The notes under the pieces are model-generated. The model saw only the letters and a list, made by a program, of their open reading frames with translations, did not search any database and had not been told where the DNA came from. A program made the position numbers and the translations under genes. From Symsagittifera roscoffensis (taxonomy: Eukaryota; Xenacoelomorpha; Acoela; Convolutidae), in NCBI RefSeq assembly GCF_963678635.1, contig NC_087065.1:34287679-34351678 (forward strand): DNA of 64,000 bases, read 5' to 3'. Positions 53,311 to 64,000 of the stretch are shown one piece after another; position 1 is the first letter of the stretch, and each line of letters opens with the position of its first letter.

Positions 53311-53849
53311 ATGATCAATTGAACAACATAAAAAAATTATTTTTAATAAAGCCTTAAATTAGTCGTTAATTACAACTATTCCTTCTCCTTGTGAAAACTA
53401 GTTGAAAAAATTAACCAATAAAATTGATTTGCAATCATCTTATTTCTCTCTAAACACCGCCCCTATTATGAAGCAGCCATTGCTTCAACTTAAACTATAT
53501 CTGAAACGCTTACTTGAAGACCTTCAGGTCAAAAATAAGCACCACCCTCCTATTTGACAACTTCAATAAACGTCACATAAACGTTGCAACCCTCTTCTAT
53601 CAAAGAGCACAAAAATCGACAAAATTGTCTCAACTTATACCCCATAATTCCCCCAGAGAAAAATATTGATAGAGCCTACAGATAAATTTTGACATGATGA
53701 CTTAGCCTAAAGCCGTTGTACCTCCCAATATCCCCTAATCCTCCTATAAATAAAAACAAAACTTAGAAAGTTGACACCTAAATACCCAGACTTTTGTAAC
53801 CAAAAATTCTTCATTTCCTACCCACTTGTCAAAAAACAATTGACCACAC
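53311..53849 (+). other. Inter-ORF non-coding relic
   Basis: Matches the 38840-39433 region at GACCTTCAGGTCAAAAATAAG, AGCCTAAAG, CCCACTTGTCAAAAAA and GACCACACTTG. No ORF. Confidence 0.5.
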
Positions 53850-54068
53850 TTGGCTCCAAAAAATCAAAAATACTTCGACGAAGCAATTCAATTTTTGAAT
53901 GCTTTTTCCCAACTCAGTTCAACAAATAAAACTATTCATTTCAAATTTTCTCTCAACTTTTTCAACACTTTTTCAATTTTGCTTTTTTCTCATAACCAAT
54001 TTTTTAGAATAAACAATCCTCTTTATTCAATTTTTTTTGCAGCCAATTCAATTTTTTCTATTTACTAA
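53850..54068 (+). pseudogene. Small membrane ORF relic (39434 counterpart)
   Basis: A hydrophobic 72-codon frame in the same position relative to CCCACTTGTC and to the following ATGATACGAA. Residue identity to 39434-39664 is low, but composition and place agree. Confidence 0.4.
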
Positions 54069-54137
54069 TACAAATATACTTTTCTCACTTCCAAACCATT
54101 GGAAACCTAATCAGGTACGAAACATAATATTTCATAA

Positions 54138-54374
54138 ATGATACGAAGTTTACTAAGTAGAAAGGATATTTTTCTCATTTAGCTGAATTTTACAATTCTT
54201 AAATGCATGAAAAAAGAAAAAACTACCAGTAGCAGCAATTTCGCGAATAGATTTTGCAGACGAATGCTATAAAGAAAATAAACTTAAGTAAATAAACACA
54301 ATCAAGGTAAATTATGAAATTGCTAATCCACACCTTATAAAAGAAACCCCATTAACCAGTAGCACTTATCTTAG
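54138..54374 (+). pseudogene. Relic of the 39661 ORF start, then rearranged
   Basis: ATGATACGAAGTTTACTAAG and GATATTTTTCTCATTTAG mirror the start of the ORF at 39661, then a TAG. Most of the Pro/Ser-rich part and the beginning of env are absent, so a deletion of about 2 kb is implied. Confidence 0.45.
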
Positions 54375-54833
54375 TGCATTCCGCTACTTTATTCATCTTG
54401 ATACGAAATTGGACTATAAAATAAGTAGAATGTTTTGAGAAATGTCACTCTTTGAGTTAGAAACACTTCATCGCATATGTGAACTCGACAGAACACAAAT
54501 ATTACAATCACTCGCTTTATCAGTATCTAAAAAACCGTACGCAAGATACGAATTATCAAGTACCATCTCTAACTTCATTGACTATGAAGGAAACATTCTT
54601 TGGTGTTACACATGCACTAAAAAAGTTTCACCACTTTATGTTTTTGAAGACAAAAGTGCTAGCAACAAATCCCTATGTTTTATAAAAATTAAAGTACATT
54701 CTGTAGATACACTATCACGACGCATATTTTGACATACAGCTGTCCCATGTGGATCTGAAAAGAGCCACAAAGTAGTACAGTTTAGTCCAATCGAAGATAA
54801 ATATCACCTTCTCACCCCACATTTTACACTATT
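54375..54833 (+). pseudogene. env: Env-like gene relic
   Basis: The open part at 54442-54732 has SLFELETLHRICELDRTQIL, FIDYEGNILWCYTCTKKVSP and VHSVDTLSRR, closely paralleling 42310-42600. TGA codons at about 54436 and 54730 break it, and it runs into the 200 N gap. The conserved Cys and the YEGN-LW-YTC block support this as the most constrained part of the protein. Confidence 0.75.
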
Positions 54834-55033
54834 NNNNNNNNNNNNNNNNNNNNNNNNNNNNNNNNNNNNNNNNNNNNNNNNNNNNNNNNNNNNNNNNNNN
54901 NNNNNNNNNNNNNNNNNNNNNNNNNNNNNNNNNNNNNNNNNNNNNNNNNNNNNNNNNNNNNNNNNNNNNNNNNNNNNNNNNNNNNNNNNNNNNNNNNNNN
55001 NNNNNNNNNNNNNNNNNNNNNNNNNNNNNNNNN
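54834..55033. other. Scaffold gap of 200 N
   Basis: Exactly 200 N, as at 14634-14833. The rest of the env relic should be here. Confidence 0.95.
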
Positions 55034-56480
55034 CCAGTTTTTTTTCTAACTCACCACGCAAGGACTCAGATGATTCAAACCAAACAATTTTTAACAACAT
55101 ATCTACTTTAAAAATTCTGATGTTGAAACCCCTGACGAATTCCTTGACTCCGAAGCTAGCCCTACAAATTTTTCCCAACCACCTTTCCAACCCATTGTTT
55201 CCCAACTTCTCGATGAAACCTCTCCCTGCCTCTCTTCACACTGGCGCTACCCCTATCTTTTCCCCAATCAACCCGACCAACCTAGCCCCATGACTGACAA
55301 TCAACTAGAGCATGAACTAGATCCTTTTATAACTCAACATAAACCCTTTCAAGAACCAAATAACGCATTAACAGTTCATCAGCTAAACCACTCAGCCTCA
55401 AAATCCAAATCCTCATTTCATTCAGTTCATATTGCGCTTACAAGAGCTCGCAGAATTTTTAACTGAAAGCACCCTAATGCGATACCTCAATTTGCTATTA
55501 TTCGTTCACGTTCAACCCGATTATATTCCCATTACCCGCAACACACTAACACCCCAGACTTCTTAATCCACAACTTACCATTTTTCTCCCAAGTTACATA
55601 CTTTCAACTGACATTGCAAACCAACTGATTTTCTTGGTTGATGAAAATGTGCTAGCTCTCACACTATCCTGAATTTCTTACTACAATTTTAGTAATCTAC
55701 TGAAACTTCCAATAAAACAACCCCGAAGATAATGAACTAGGCTATTCCTTCATTTACCAACTAAACACCGCACTTAACGAGAGTTAGTTCATACCATCGG
55801 CTTAAACCAAACCCTAAGAAGATTCCTAGCACCACGCGCTAATAAATTTTTCATTAAAACTTACGATCTTGCTGTCACCAGATACATGGAAGATACCCCA
55901 CACAAAGACAATCTAAACACTAATCCTCAACTTACAGATATTTTTTAATCAGATCAAAATATATTCTTCACCTAAATAGCCTTAATATAAAATTTGATAA
56001 TATGATTGCTCGCGCACTAACAAACACCAAAACTAACAATTCCTCTTTCAATAAATTCAACCATTTCGAACTCACATTTTATTTCCTTACATCCAAGGAA
56101 AGAGACATTCACTGTTCACACGAAATAATGCTAAAGACCAAACTAACCCACACGTACTTATATTATAAGTCTATACAAAAACATTGTTTTACCAACTCAC
56201 TAGCCCGTAACCCACAACATCGTTTTGTGTTTACATACACATCACCATATTTCTTAAATTTCACCTAATGTGTTAAATCTACTAATTTACACGGTATCCT
56301 CTGTAATTATGATCCCGTCAGTCTGATGTATATAAATTGCCCACACAACCAACAACTTCCCTCCCCATTGATGACGCTCGCCCATGAATAGTTACCCACG
56401 AATATATACAGACCATTGAAATAGCCTTACTTGAACACTTTCATAATACTAATTTCAATCACAAGCTTTAAAACCTAATC
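55034..56480 (+). pseudogene. Relic of the element's last gene (43590 counterpart)
   Basis: SDVETPDEFLDSEASPTNFS (about 55108-55170) matches the N-terminal SDIETSDEFADSEPSPSNNF. The frame 56002-56268 gives FELTFYFLTSKERDIHCSHE, LKTKLTHTYLYYKSIQKH and YTSPYFLNFT, matching 44740-45030. Several stops. The C-terminal end continues to the predicted donor at about 56663. Confidence 0.7.
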
Positions 56481-58815
56481 CAAAACACGAATCATGAGTT
56501 TTCAATACCTACCGAAAAACTAAACATCATCAGAGCGCTTGAACTTCTTTTTGGCCTCTGCTTTGCACTAAAAACGTAATCAGCAAGCTCGCCTTGCTTC
56601 TCGTAACATCTGACACGATCAGAATTAGCTTCCCCATGAATTTTTCCCTGACACAGAACCCTCGCAAGTATGAATTTTATAATAAACACTTACAAACAAA
56701 ACAAGAAACTCACCATTATTACTCGTGCTACTCACATTTTTTTAAAGATTTCACCAGCCAGTCATCAAAAACAAAAAAAACTAAATAAAAAATCACAAAC
56801 TCTTCTTATAATTTTAAAATTGTAATCTAATAACAAAACAACAAAATTGAAGGATCCAAGTGCAGTAAATATCCAAATAAAAAAGTTCGAAGTAATACAC
56901 AAAGAAAATAAACTACAAGCTAATTACCATTTCAATTGTGCTTTTTTTATAACTCGATATTTTTCATTGACTGGACCACATTTCACACACTATATCCACC
57001 AAATTCGCACAACTCGCCCACGTAGAAATGTTTAATAAATGATTTTTAAGCTTCAACAATAACTGCTAACAACTCTTACTTGGTTTCACGCATTTCAAAG
57101 TTTCCTTTAACCCGGTTGGAAGGATTTATAAGTGAGCTTAAACTAACCAACGTAGCTTACTAATACCACAAAACCAACCGCATGTATGAGAAAGTCCCGC
57201 TTTGAACTCAGACCAGGTTAAACCTAGATTAAAACTGGATAAATGATTTTTTGAAACATAACTTCAAGTTTTGTTGAAAGTACTGAAAACATCAAAATGT
57301 CCAAAAAAACCTCAAAACACAACAATCTGTTTTTGATAAAAGGACGACCAAAAACAAAATAGAAAAAATTACCTGATAAAATAAAACAAAAAGTGGAACA
57401 CAAAAGAGACTCTGCTCAAAGAGACAGAAAATCTATACTACCAAAACTGGCCTAACCAACCGGTAGGACGTCATGAGAATGCTCTGTAGCCGGCGGCTTC
57501 ACAACGCTTAGAACCCACACTCTATTTTACATACACATCACCATATTTCTTAAATTTCACCTATTGTGTTAAATCTACTAATTTACTCGGCATCTCTGTA
57601 ATTATGATCACGTCAGTCTGATGTAAATAAATTGACCACACAACCAACACCTTCCCCATTGATGACACTCGCCCATGAATAGTTCCCCACGAATATATAC
57701 AGACCATTGAAATAGCCTTACTTGAACACTTTCATAATACTAATTTCAATCACAAGCTTTAAAACCTAATCCAAAACACGAATCATGAGTTTTCAATACC
57801 TACCGAAAAACTAAACATCATCAGAGCGTTTGAACTTCTTTTTGGCCTCTGCTTTGCACTAAAAACGTAATCAGCAAGCTCGCCTTGCTTCTCGTAACAT
57901 CTGACACGATCAGAATTAGCTTCCCCATGAATTTTTCCCTGACACAGAACCCTCGCAAGTATGAATTTTATAATAAACACTTACAAACAAAACAAGAAAC
58001 TCACCATTATTACTCGTGCTACTCACATTTTTTTAAAGATTTCACCAGCCAGTCATCAAAAACAAAAAAAACTAAATAAAAAATCACAAACTCTTCTTAT
58101 AATTTTAAAATTGTAATCTAATAACAAAACAACAAAATTGAAGGATCCAAGTGCAGTAAATATCCAAATAAAAAAGTTCGAAGTAATACACAAAGAAAAT
58201 AAACTACAAGCTAATTACCATTTCAATTGTGCTTTTTTTATAACTCGATATTTTTCATTGACTGGACCACATTTCACACACTATATCCACCAAACTCGCA
58301 CAACTCGCCCACGTAGAAATGTTTAATAAATGATTTTTAAGCTTCAACAATAACTGCTAACAACTCTTACTTGGTTTCACGCATTTCAAAGTTTCCTTTA
58401 ACCCGGTTGGAAGGATTTATAAGTGAGCTTAAACTAACCAACGTAGCTTACTAATACCACAAAACCAACCGCATGTATGAGAAAGTCGCGCTTTGAACTC
58501 AGACCAGGTTAAACCTAGATTAAAACTGGATAAATGATTTTTTGAAACAAAACTTCAAGTTTTGTTGAAAGTACTGAAAACATCAAAATGTCCAAAAAAA
58601 CCTCAAAACACAACAATCTGTTTTTGATAAAAGGACGACCAAAAACAAAATAGAAAAAATTACCTGATAAAATAAAACAAAAAGTGGAACACAAAAGAGA
58701 CTCTGCTCAAAGAGACAGAAAATCTATACTACCAAAACTGGCCTAACCAACCGGTAGGACGTCATGAGAATGCTCTGTAGCCGGCGGCTTCACAACGCTT
58801 AGAACCCACACTCTA
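56229..58815 (+). repeat. Tandem duplication, ~1.29 kb unit, inside the second element
   Basis: Units 56229-57522 and about 57523-58815 are nearly identical. The junction is visible where CACACTCTATTTTA runs straight back into CATACACATCACCATATTTC. Each holds the end of the last gene, the intron region and the 3' UTR block. The first ~200 bp of the second unit match the copy at 61130-61270 better than the first unit (for example TTACTCGGCATCTCTG), indicating exchange between copies. Confidence 0.8.
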
Positions 58816-59300
58816 TTTTAGACGAAAGTTGTTCTAGGGTGAGCGACACTTGAAAATAAACGAAACTAAATGAAAACGAAAAAAACTAATGAAAAAAAAA
58901 ACTATTAGAACATCATAACTGAAAAATGATCTCACCAACTCACCAACAAGATATCGACGAAAACTCAATGTAGTAGATTTTTTAGAGCAAATGGAACGAG
59001 CAACGAAGGGAGATGAAAACTCGACGACACTCCGACTTTGCTATTGGTTTGTTGCGGTAGTGACAACCTTCACAAGACTTGAAGTATGGACCCAACATGG
59101 CAGCAAAGGAACCCATTGAAGAAGAACAATGGCCGACTCGATATTGATCTCTCCTACGGATCCTAGTCACTTGGTACTTCACACAAAAGGGTCAAACTTC
59201 ATCTTGCACGTAATCTCGCTCTAAGCTTAACGAATTCGACACATCACTGCATCAATCTTAATTCTTGACACGATCATTCAAGACAATCTAGGCTAAAAAT
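58816..59300 (+). other. 3' UTR relic with a Cys-rich antisense frame
   Basis: The plus strand is non-coding. The minus strand at 58982-59182 holds a 66-codon frame (VGHCSSSMGSFAAM, CEGCHYRNKPIAKSEC), a relative of the frame at 46468-46761. The stretch is almost identical to 62405-62885, then jumps into the LTR at 59301. Confidence 0.5.
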
Positions 59301-59404
59301 AAGTTGCACGCATCTATCGGGCCAAAAATAAGGTAGCGTGACAAACAGACGGGTTACTTTATCTGAAATTGCTCTTTGAGTAAGCTATTCCGAGCTTAAA
59401 CTCA
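59301..59404 (+). repeat. LTR fragment (3' quarter)
   Basis: AAGTTGCACGCATCTATCGG, GGTAGCGTGACAAACAGACG, TGAGTAAGCTATTCC to ...CTCA match the last ~100 bp of the LTR at 63068-63460. The first ~290 bp of the LTR and the preceding ~180 bp are deleted compared with 62886-63355. Confidence 0.75.
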
Positions 59405-60104
59405 AAACCAAGTGAAAGATTCCGGAATTGCATGGCAGGAAATGCTGGAAAGTGTTCCAAATATTCAACAGAACCAATCAGATCAGCTGTTAAATTTGGC
59501 ATGTCGACTAGCGGTGTTGATTTGCATGGAGGGAGCTCTCGATCGATTACATGACATTTTTTAATCCAATTCTATCCAGGAGATAAAGTTGAAAGACAAT
59601 GAAGCATCGGAAGTTCTAATAGATACGTTTTTAAGGTCAGACATCAGTAGAACAGCAAACTATGCGGAGATATCAGCGGAAGTGCTGAAAATAGAACCAT
59701 GTGACAAGGCTCCACTAGTCAAACATAGCAAAAAAAAAGTCGCTGAATTTGTGGACCAATGAGCAGTTGATTGTATGATGTCATCTACATTCTCAATTAA
59801 AAGGTCCTAACGATGCCAAAAAGAGATGCCGTATTCTAGTTACAGGACCCAAAGGCTCAGGTAAAACCATGCTTCCATGATGTGTTGCCAAATAGTTGGC
59901 AATACTGGTTCTATCTACTGGAGACGGAAGCAAATACAGGCAACCCACAGTTTTAGTATGTGACGGACGCTTTGGCGCAACGCAAACTCTCTTTGAGAAA
60001 TTAAAAAAAGAAGTGGTAGCATGGAAATAAATGTCTTAACTGGCCGTTGCGATTCTGATGCATTGCACAGAAAATATGATCTTGTTCTAATAGATGAATA
60101 CGTT
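59405..60104 (+). pseudogene. P-loop NTPase/helicase gene fragment, copy 1
   Basis: Starts exactly where LTR homology ends. A helical segment (GIAWQEMLESVPNIQQNQSD, LLNLACRLAVLICMEGALDR) is followed after a stop by LKDNEASEVLIDTF and YAEISAEVLKIEPC. Then comes Walker A in ILVTGPKGSGKTML (about 59838-59877), VLVCDGRFGATQTLFEKL (about 59955-60005), and after a frame change LHRKYDLVLIDEY (Walker B, about 60065-60101). Stops and shifts show a pseudogene. The layout (GxxGxGKT, then hhLIDE) resembles the SF1-type ATPase core, as in the gene at 23164, but it is not a copy of that gene. Confidence 0.65.
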
Positions 60105-61470
60105 CAAACCTCTCTCTGCCCCTCTTCACACACTCACGCTACCCCTATCTTTTCCCCAATCAACCCGACCAACCTAGCCCCATGACTGACAATCAACTAG
60201 AGCATGAACTAGATGTTTTTACAACTCAACATGAACCCTTTCAAGACCCAAATAACGCATTAGCAGTTCATCGGCTAAACCACTCAGCCTCAACATCCAA
60301 ATCCTCAACTCATTCAGTTCATATTGCGCTTACAAGAGCACACAGAATTTTTAATTGAAAGCACCCTAACACGATACCTCAATTTCTGATTTTTCGTCCA
60401 CGTTCAACCCGATTATATTCCCATTACCCGCAACACACTAACACGCCAGACTTCTTAATCTCCAATTTACCATTTTTCCCCTAAGTTACATACTTTCAAC
60501 TGACATTGCAAACCAACTGATTTTCTTGGTTGATGAAATTGTGCTAGCTCTCACACTATCCTGAATTTCTTACTACAATTTTAGTAATCTACTGAAACTT
60601 CCAATAAAACAACCCCAAAGATAATGAACTAGGCTATTCCTTCATTTACCAACTAAACACCGCACTTAACGAGAGTTAGTTCATACCATCGGCTTAAACC
60701 AAACCCTAAGAAGATTCCTAGCACCACGCGCTAATAAATTTTTCATTAAAACTTACGATCTTGCTGTCACCAGATACATGGAAGATACCCCACACAAAGA
60801 CAATCTAAACACTAATCCTCAACTTACAGAAATTTTTTCATCAGATCAAAATATATTCTTCACCTAAATAGCCTTAATATAAAATTTGATAATATGATTG
60901 CTCGCGCACTAACAAACACCAAAGCTAACAATTCCTTTTTCAATAAGTTCAACCATTTCGAACTCACATTTTATTTCCTTACATCCAAGGAAAGAGACAT
61001 TCACTGTTCACACGAAATTATGCTAAAGACCAAACTAACCCACACGTACTTATATTATAAGTCTATACAAAAACATTGTTTTACCAACTCACCAGCCCGT
61101 AACCCACAACATCGTTTTGTGTTTACATACACATCACCATATTTCTTAAATTTCACCTATTGTGTTAAATCTACTAATTTACTCGGCATCTCTGTAATTA
61201 TGATCACGTCAGTCTGATGTAAATAAATTGACCACACAACCAACACCTTCCCCATTGATGACACTCGCCCATGAATAGTTCCCCACGAATATATACAGAC
61301 CATTGAAACCTTACTTGAACGCATTCACAATACTAATTTCAATCACAAGTTTTATAACCTAAACCAAAACACGAATCATGAGTTTTCAACACCTACCGTT
61401 GAACTAAATTTCATCAGAGCGCTTGAACTTCTTTTTGGCCTCTGCTTTGCACTAAAAACGTAATCAGCAA
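60105..61470 (+). pseudogene. Relic of the element's last gene, second copy
   Basis: Collinear with 55216-56480 at high identity. The frame 60894-61217 keeps FELTFYFLTSKERDIHCSHE and extends further (NFTYCVKSTNLLGI) than the other copy, where a TAA interrupts. The predicted donor here is GTACGTATGA at 61547 and the acceptor TTTCTTTAG ends at 61628. Confidence 0.7.
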
Positions 61471-63067
61471 GCTCGCCATGCTTCTCGTAACAGCTGACAT
61501 AATCAAAAATAACTTCCCCATGAATTTTCCCTGATACAGAACCCTCGTACGTATGAATTTTATAATAAACACTTACAAACAAAACAAGAAACTCACCATT
61601 GTTACACGTTTTACTCCCATTTCTTTAGAAATCTCACCAGCGAGTCATCTAAAACAAAAAAATCTAAATAAAAAATCACAAACTCTTCTTATAATTTTAA
61701 AACTGTAATCTAACAACAAAATTGAAGGATCCAAGTGCAGTAAATATCCAAATAAAAAATTTCGAAGTAATACACAAAGAAAATAAACTACAAGCTAATT
61801 ACCATTTCAATTTTGCTTCTTTTATAACTCGATATTTTTCATTGACTGGACCACATTTCACACACTATATCCACCAAACTCGCACAACTCGCCCTCGTAA
61901 AATTGTTAAATAAATGATTTTTAAGCTTCAACAATAACTGATAACAACTCTCACTTGGTTTCACGCATTTCAAAGTTTCCTTTAACCCAGTTGGAAGGAT
62001 TTATAAGTAAGCTTAAACTAACCAACGTAGCTTATTAATACCACAAAACCAACCGCATGTATGAGAAAGTCCCGCTTTGAACTCAGACCAGGTTAAACCT
62101 AGATTAAAACTGGATAAATGATTTTTTGAAACACAACTTCAAGTTTTGTTGAAACTACTGAAAACATCAAAATGTCCAAAAAAACCTCAAAACACAACAA
62201 TCTGTTTTTGATAAAAGGACGACCAAAAACAGAATAGAAAAAATTACCTGATAAAATAAAACAAAAAGTGGAACACAAAAGAGACTCTGCTCAAAGAGAC
62301 AGAAAATCTATACTACCAAAACTGGCCTAACCAACCGGTAGGACGTCATGAGAATGCTCTGTAGCCGGCGGCTTCACAACGCTTAGAACCCACACTCTAT
62401 TTTAGACGAAAGTTGTTCTAGGGTGAGCGACACTTGAAAATAAACGAAACTAAATGAAAACGAAAAAAACTAATGAAAAAAAAACTATTAGAACATCATA
62501 ACTGAAAAATGATCTCACCAACTCACCAACAAGATATCGACGTAAAAACTCAATGTAGTAGATTTTTTAGAGCAAATGGAACGAGCAACGAAGGGAGATG
62601 AAAACTCGACGACACTCCGACTTTGCTATTGGTTTGTTGCGGTAGTGACAACCTTCACAGGACTTGAAGTATGGACCCAACATGGCAGCAAAGGAACCCA
62701 TTGAAGAAGAACAATGGCCGACTCGATATTGATCTCTCCTACAGATCCTAGTCACTTGGTACTTCACACAAAAGGGTCAAACTTCATCTTGCACGTAATC
62801 TCGCTCTAAGCTTAACGAATTCGACACATCACTGCATCAATCTTAATTCTTGACACGATCATTCAAGACAATCTAGGCTAAAAATAAACCCACTTCTGGA
62901 AGACGAACAACTGACCTCCGTCTCTCTACAAAAACAACTACATCTCTCCTTCCTTCACAGAGTCACTGCTTCAAAAGAAAATGACTCCAAAAAACAAAGA
63001 ACTCTCTCCATCCATCCTTCACTACAAAAAAATCTGAAAACTAAAAACTCTCTAAAAGCCGGATGGT
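61471..63067 (+). other. 3' UTR relic before the LTR
   Basis: Contains the intron region, CCTTTAACCCAGTTGGAAGG, the GGACGTCATGAGAATGCTCT block at about 62340, and the antisense frame at 62567-62767. The segment 62886-63067, absent at 59300, ends in TAAAAGCCGGATGG just before the LTR. Confidence 0.55.
62567..62767 (-). CDS. Antisense Cys-rich frame, relic copy
   Basis: 66 codons, near-identical to the minus-strand frame at 58982-59182 and similar to 46468-46761 (SSSM-SF-A, spaced Cys, then a V-ISL hydrophobic end). Coding is not established. Confidence 0.25.
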   Translation of the reverse strand: MKYQVTRICRRDQYRVGHCSSSMGSFAAMLGPYFKSCEGCHYRNKPIAKSECRRVFISLRCSFHLL

Positions 63068-63460
63068 TGAAACCAGTTTGAAACAAGTCTTTTTAAGAAA
63101 TTATATTCTTGATAAAAAAAATCTCTATAAAATATTTCTTACTAACCAATCATGATCCATAACTAACACTGACAATTGTTTGTAATGCTGAAAATACTTG
63201 TAGTTTCAGCATCAGAATAAACTAAGTATAACTTAGAAGACATTTGATCTCCTCTGGAAAGAGTTCCAGATATCTAACCCGCAAACACCAGTATACACTA
63301 GATCTATTGAGACTAGGAGATATAAGAGTAAGATTAAGACCGGTATTAGACTCAGAAGTTGCACGAATCTATCCGGCCGAAAATAAGGTAGCGTGAGAAA
63401 CAGACGGGGTACTTTATCTGAAATTACTCTATGAGTAAGCTATTCCAAGCAAAACCTCAA
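63068..63460 (+). repeat. Diverged LTR of the second element
   Basis: 393 bp, TGAAACC...CCTCA, aligning end to end with the 410 bp LTRs: ACCAATCATGATCCAT, the TGCTGAAAATACTTG hairpin, CACCAGTATACACTAGATCT, TAAGAGTAAGATTA and AAGTTGCACGAATCTATCCG. It shows that this family has been in the genome for a long time. Confidence 0.85.
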
Positions 63461-64000
63461 AACCAAGTGAAAGATTCCGGAATTGCGGCAGGAAATGCTG
63501 GAAAGTGTTCCAAATATTCAACAGAACCAATCAGATCAGCTGTTAAATTTGGCATGTCGACTAGCAGTGTTGATTTGCATGGAGGGAGCTCTCGCTCGAT
63601 TACATGAAATTTTTTCCAGGAGATAAAGTTGAAAGACAATGAAGCATCGGAAGTTCTAATAGATACGTTGTCACGGTCAGATGTCAGTAGAACAGCAAAC
63701 CATGCGGAGATATCAGCGGAAGTGCTGAAAATAGAACCATGTGACAAGGCTCCACTAGTCAAACATAGCAACAAAAGTCGCTGACTTTGTGGACCAATGA
63801 GCAGTTGAATGTATGATGTCATCTACATTCTCAATTAAAAGGTCCTAACGATGACAAAAAGGGATGCCGTATTCTATTCTAGTTACAGGACCCAAAGGCT
63901 CAGGCAAAACCATGCTTCTATGATATGTTGCGGAGTTGGCAAAACTGGTTCTATCTACTGGAGACGGAAGCAAATACAGGCAACCCACAGTTTTAGTATG
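63461..64000 (+). pseudogene. P-loop NTPase gene fragment, copy 2 (runs off the window)
   Basis: Matches 59405-59960 almost exactly, with small indels (for example 'ATTCTATTCTAG' near 63873). The Walker A region GPKGSGKT is at about 63890-63915. The minus-strand frame 63457-63822 is its shadow. The fragment starts directly after the LTR, as in copy 1. Confidence 0.65.

Larger units (their letters stand above)
53095..63460 (+). mobile_element. Second, older and rearranged element of the same family
   Basis: From left to right: pol tail, inter-ORF non-coding stretch, membrane ORF, start of the 39661 homologue, env piece, gap, last-gene relic, 3' UTR, LTR piece, then a repeated 3' end and a diverged LTR. 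Everything before the pol tail is missing, so it is truncated on the left at about 53095. Protein similarity to 38700-45400 is clear, but stops are common. The 3' part has been tandemly duplicated along with flanking DNA. Confidence 0.8.
55216..64000 (+). repeat. Large tandem duplication: element 3' end plus NTPase fragment
   Basis: Unit 1 is about 55216-60104 and unit 2 starts at about 60105 and leaves the window. At the junction LVLIDEY of the NTPase fragment changes abruptly to CAAACCTCTC-TGCC-CTCTTCACA, the sequence at 55216. Offset 4890 at the left and about 4055 at the NTPase part; the difference reflects the extra 1.29 kb unit in copy 1 and its LTR deletion. Confidence 0.8.

Noticed and set aside
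63457-63822. 121-codon minus-strand frame
   Set aside because: It is the antisense shadow of the NTPase fragment, whose plus strand shows Walker A and B.

Overview
This is AT-rich nuclear DNA from an animal, most likely an invertebrate; I cannot name the taxon. The evidence is spliced genes, the two ends of a Cys-loop ligand-gated ion channel gene, BEL/Pao and Ty3/gypsy-type retroelements, and many dispersed repeats. Two blocks of exactly 200 N mark scaffold gaps. I see no bacterial genes, rRNA, convincing tRNA or CRISPR array.

Layout. Positions 1-14,000 are repeat-dominated. A ~4.9 kb segment is tandemly duplicated (about 2750-7745 and 7755-12600), each copy carrying the broken C-terminal end of a BEL/Pao integrase, and an inverted piece lies at 1672-2600. 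A pair of ~0.5 kb repeats ending in a TCAGGGC/GCCCTGA hairpin follows. At 14521-15215 sit the two ends of an ion-channel gene with a gap between them. About 18110-22540 is a decayed BEL/Pao element (gag, zinc knuckle, protease, RT, start of integrase).

From 23164 to 51234 I reconstruct one four-exon host gene: a superfamily 1 (UvrD/TRANK1-like) helicase followed by ankyrin-type repeats. Intron phases agree at all three junctions. Its last intron (27474-50879, 23.4 kb) holds the main object of the window: an 18.9 kb LTR retroelement in the same orientation (28510-47405). It has 410 bp TG...CA LTRs differing at only 3 sites by eye, and a 4 bp GTTT target duplication. In order it encodes a basic 155-aa ORF, a Gag-like region in two overlapping frames, Pol (protease, RT, RNase H, integrase), two small hydrophobic ORFs, one of which runs on in frame past a TAA into a long ORF lacking a usable internal ATG, an Env-like glycoprotein with its own signal peptide, and a ~640-aa unknown protein whose last codons appear to lie in a second exon. 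Several neighbouring ORFs overlap by 4-26 nt. The copy has three in-frame TAA codons and at least two frame changes, so it is recent but disabled. This multi-gene, retrovirus-like organisation is the best candidate for an undescribed system.

From 53095 to the right edge lies a second, older element of the same family, truncated at its 5' side and rearranged. It retains pol tail, env and last-gene relics, a 3' UTR and LTR pieces. Its 3' end, together with an adjoining P-loop NTPase gene fragment, has been tandemly amplified (55216-60104, then 60105 to beyond the window), and one unit contains a further ~1.29 kb tandem duplication. These relics independently support the predicted intron, an LTR hairpin and a conserved 3' UTR block in the intact element.
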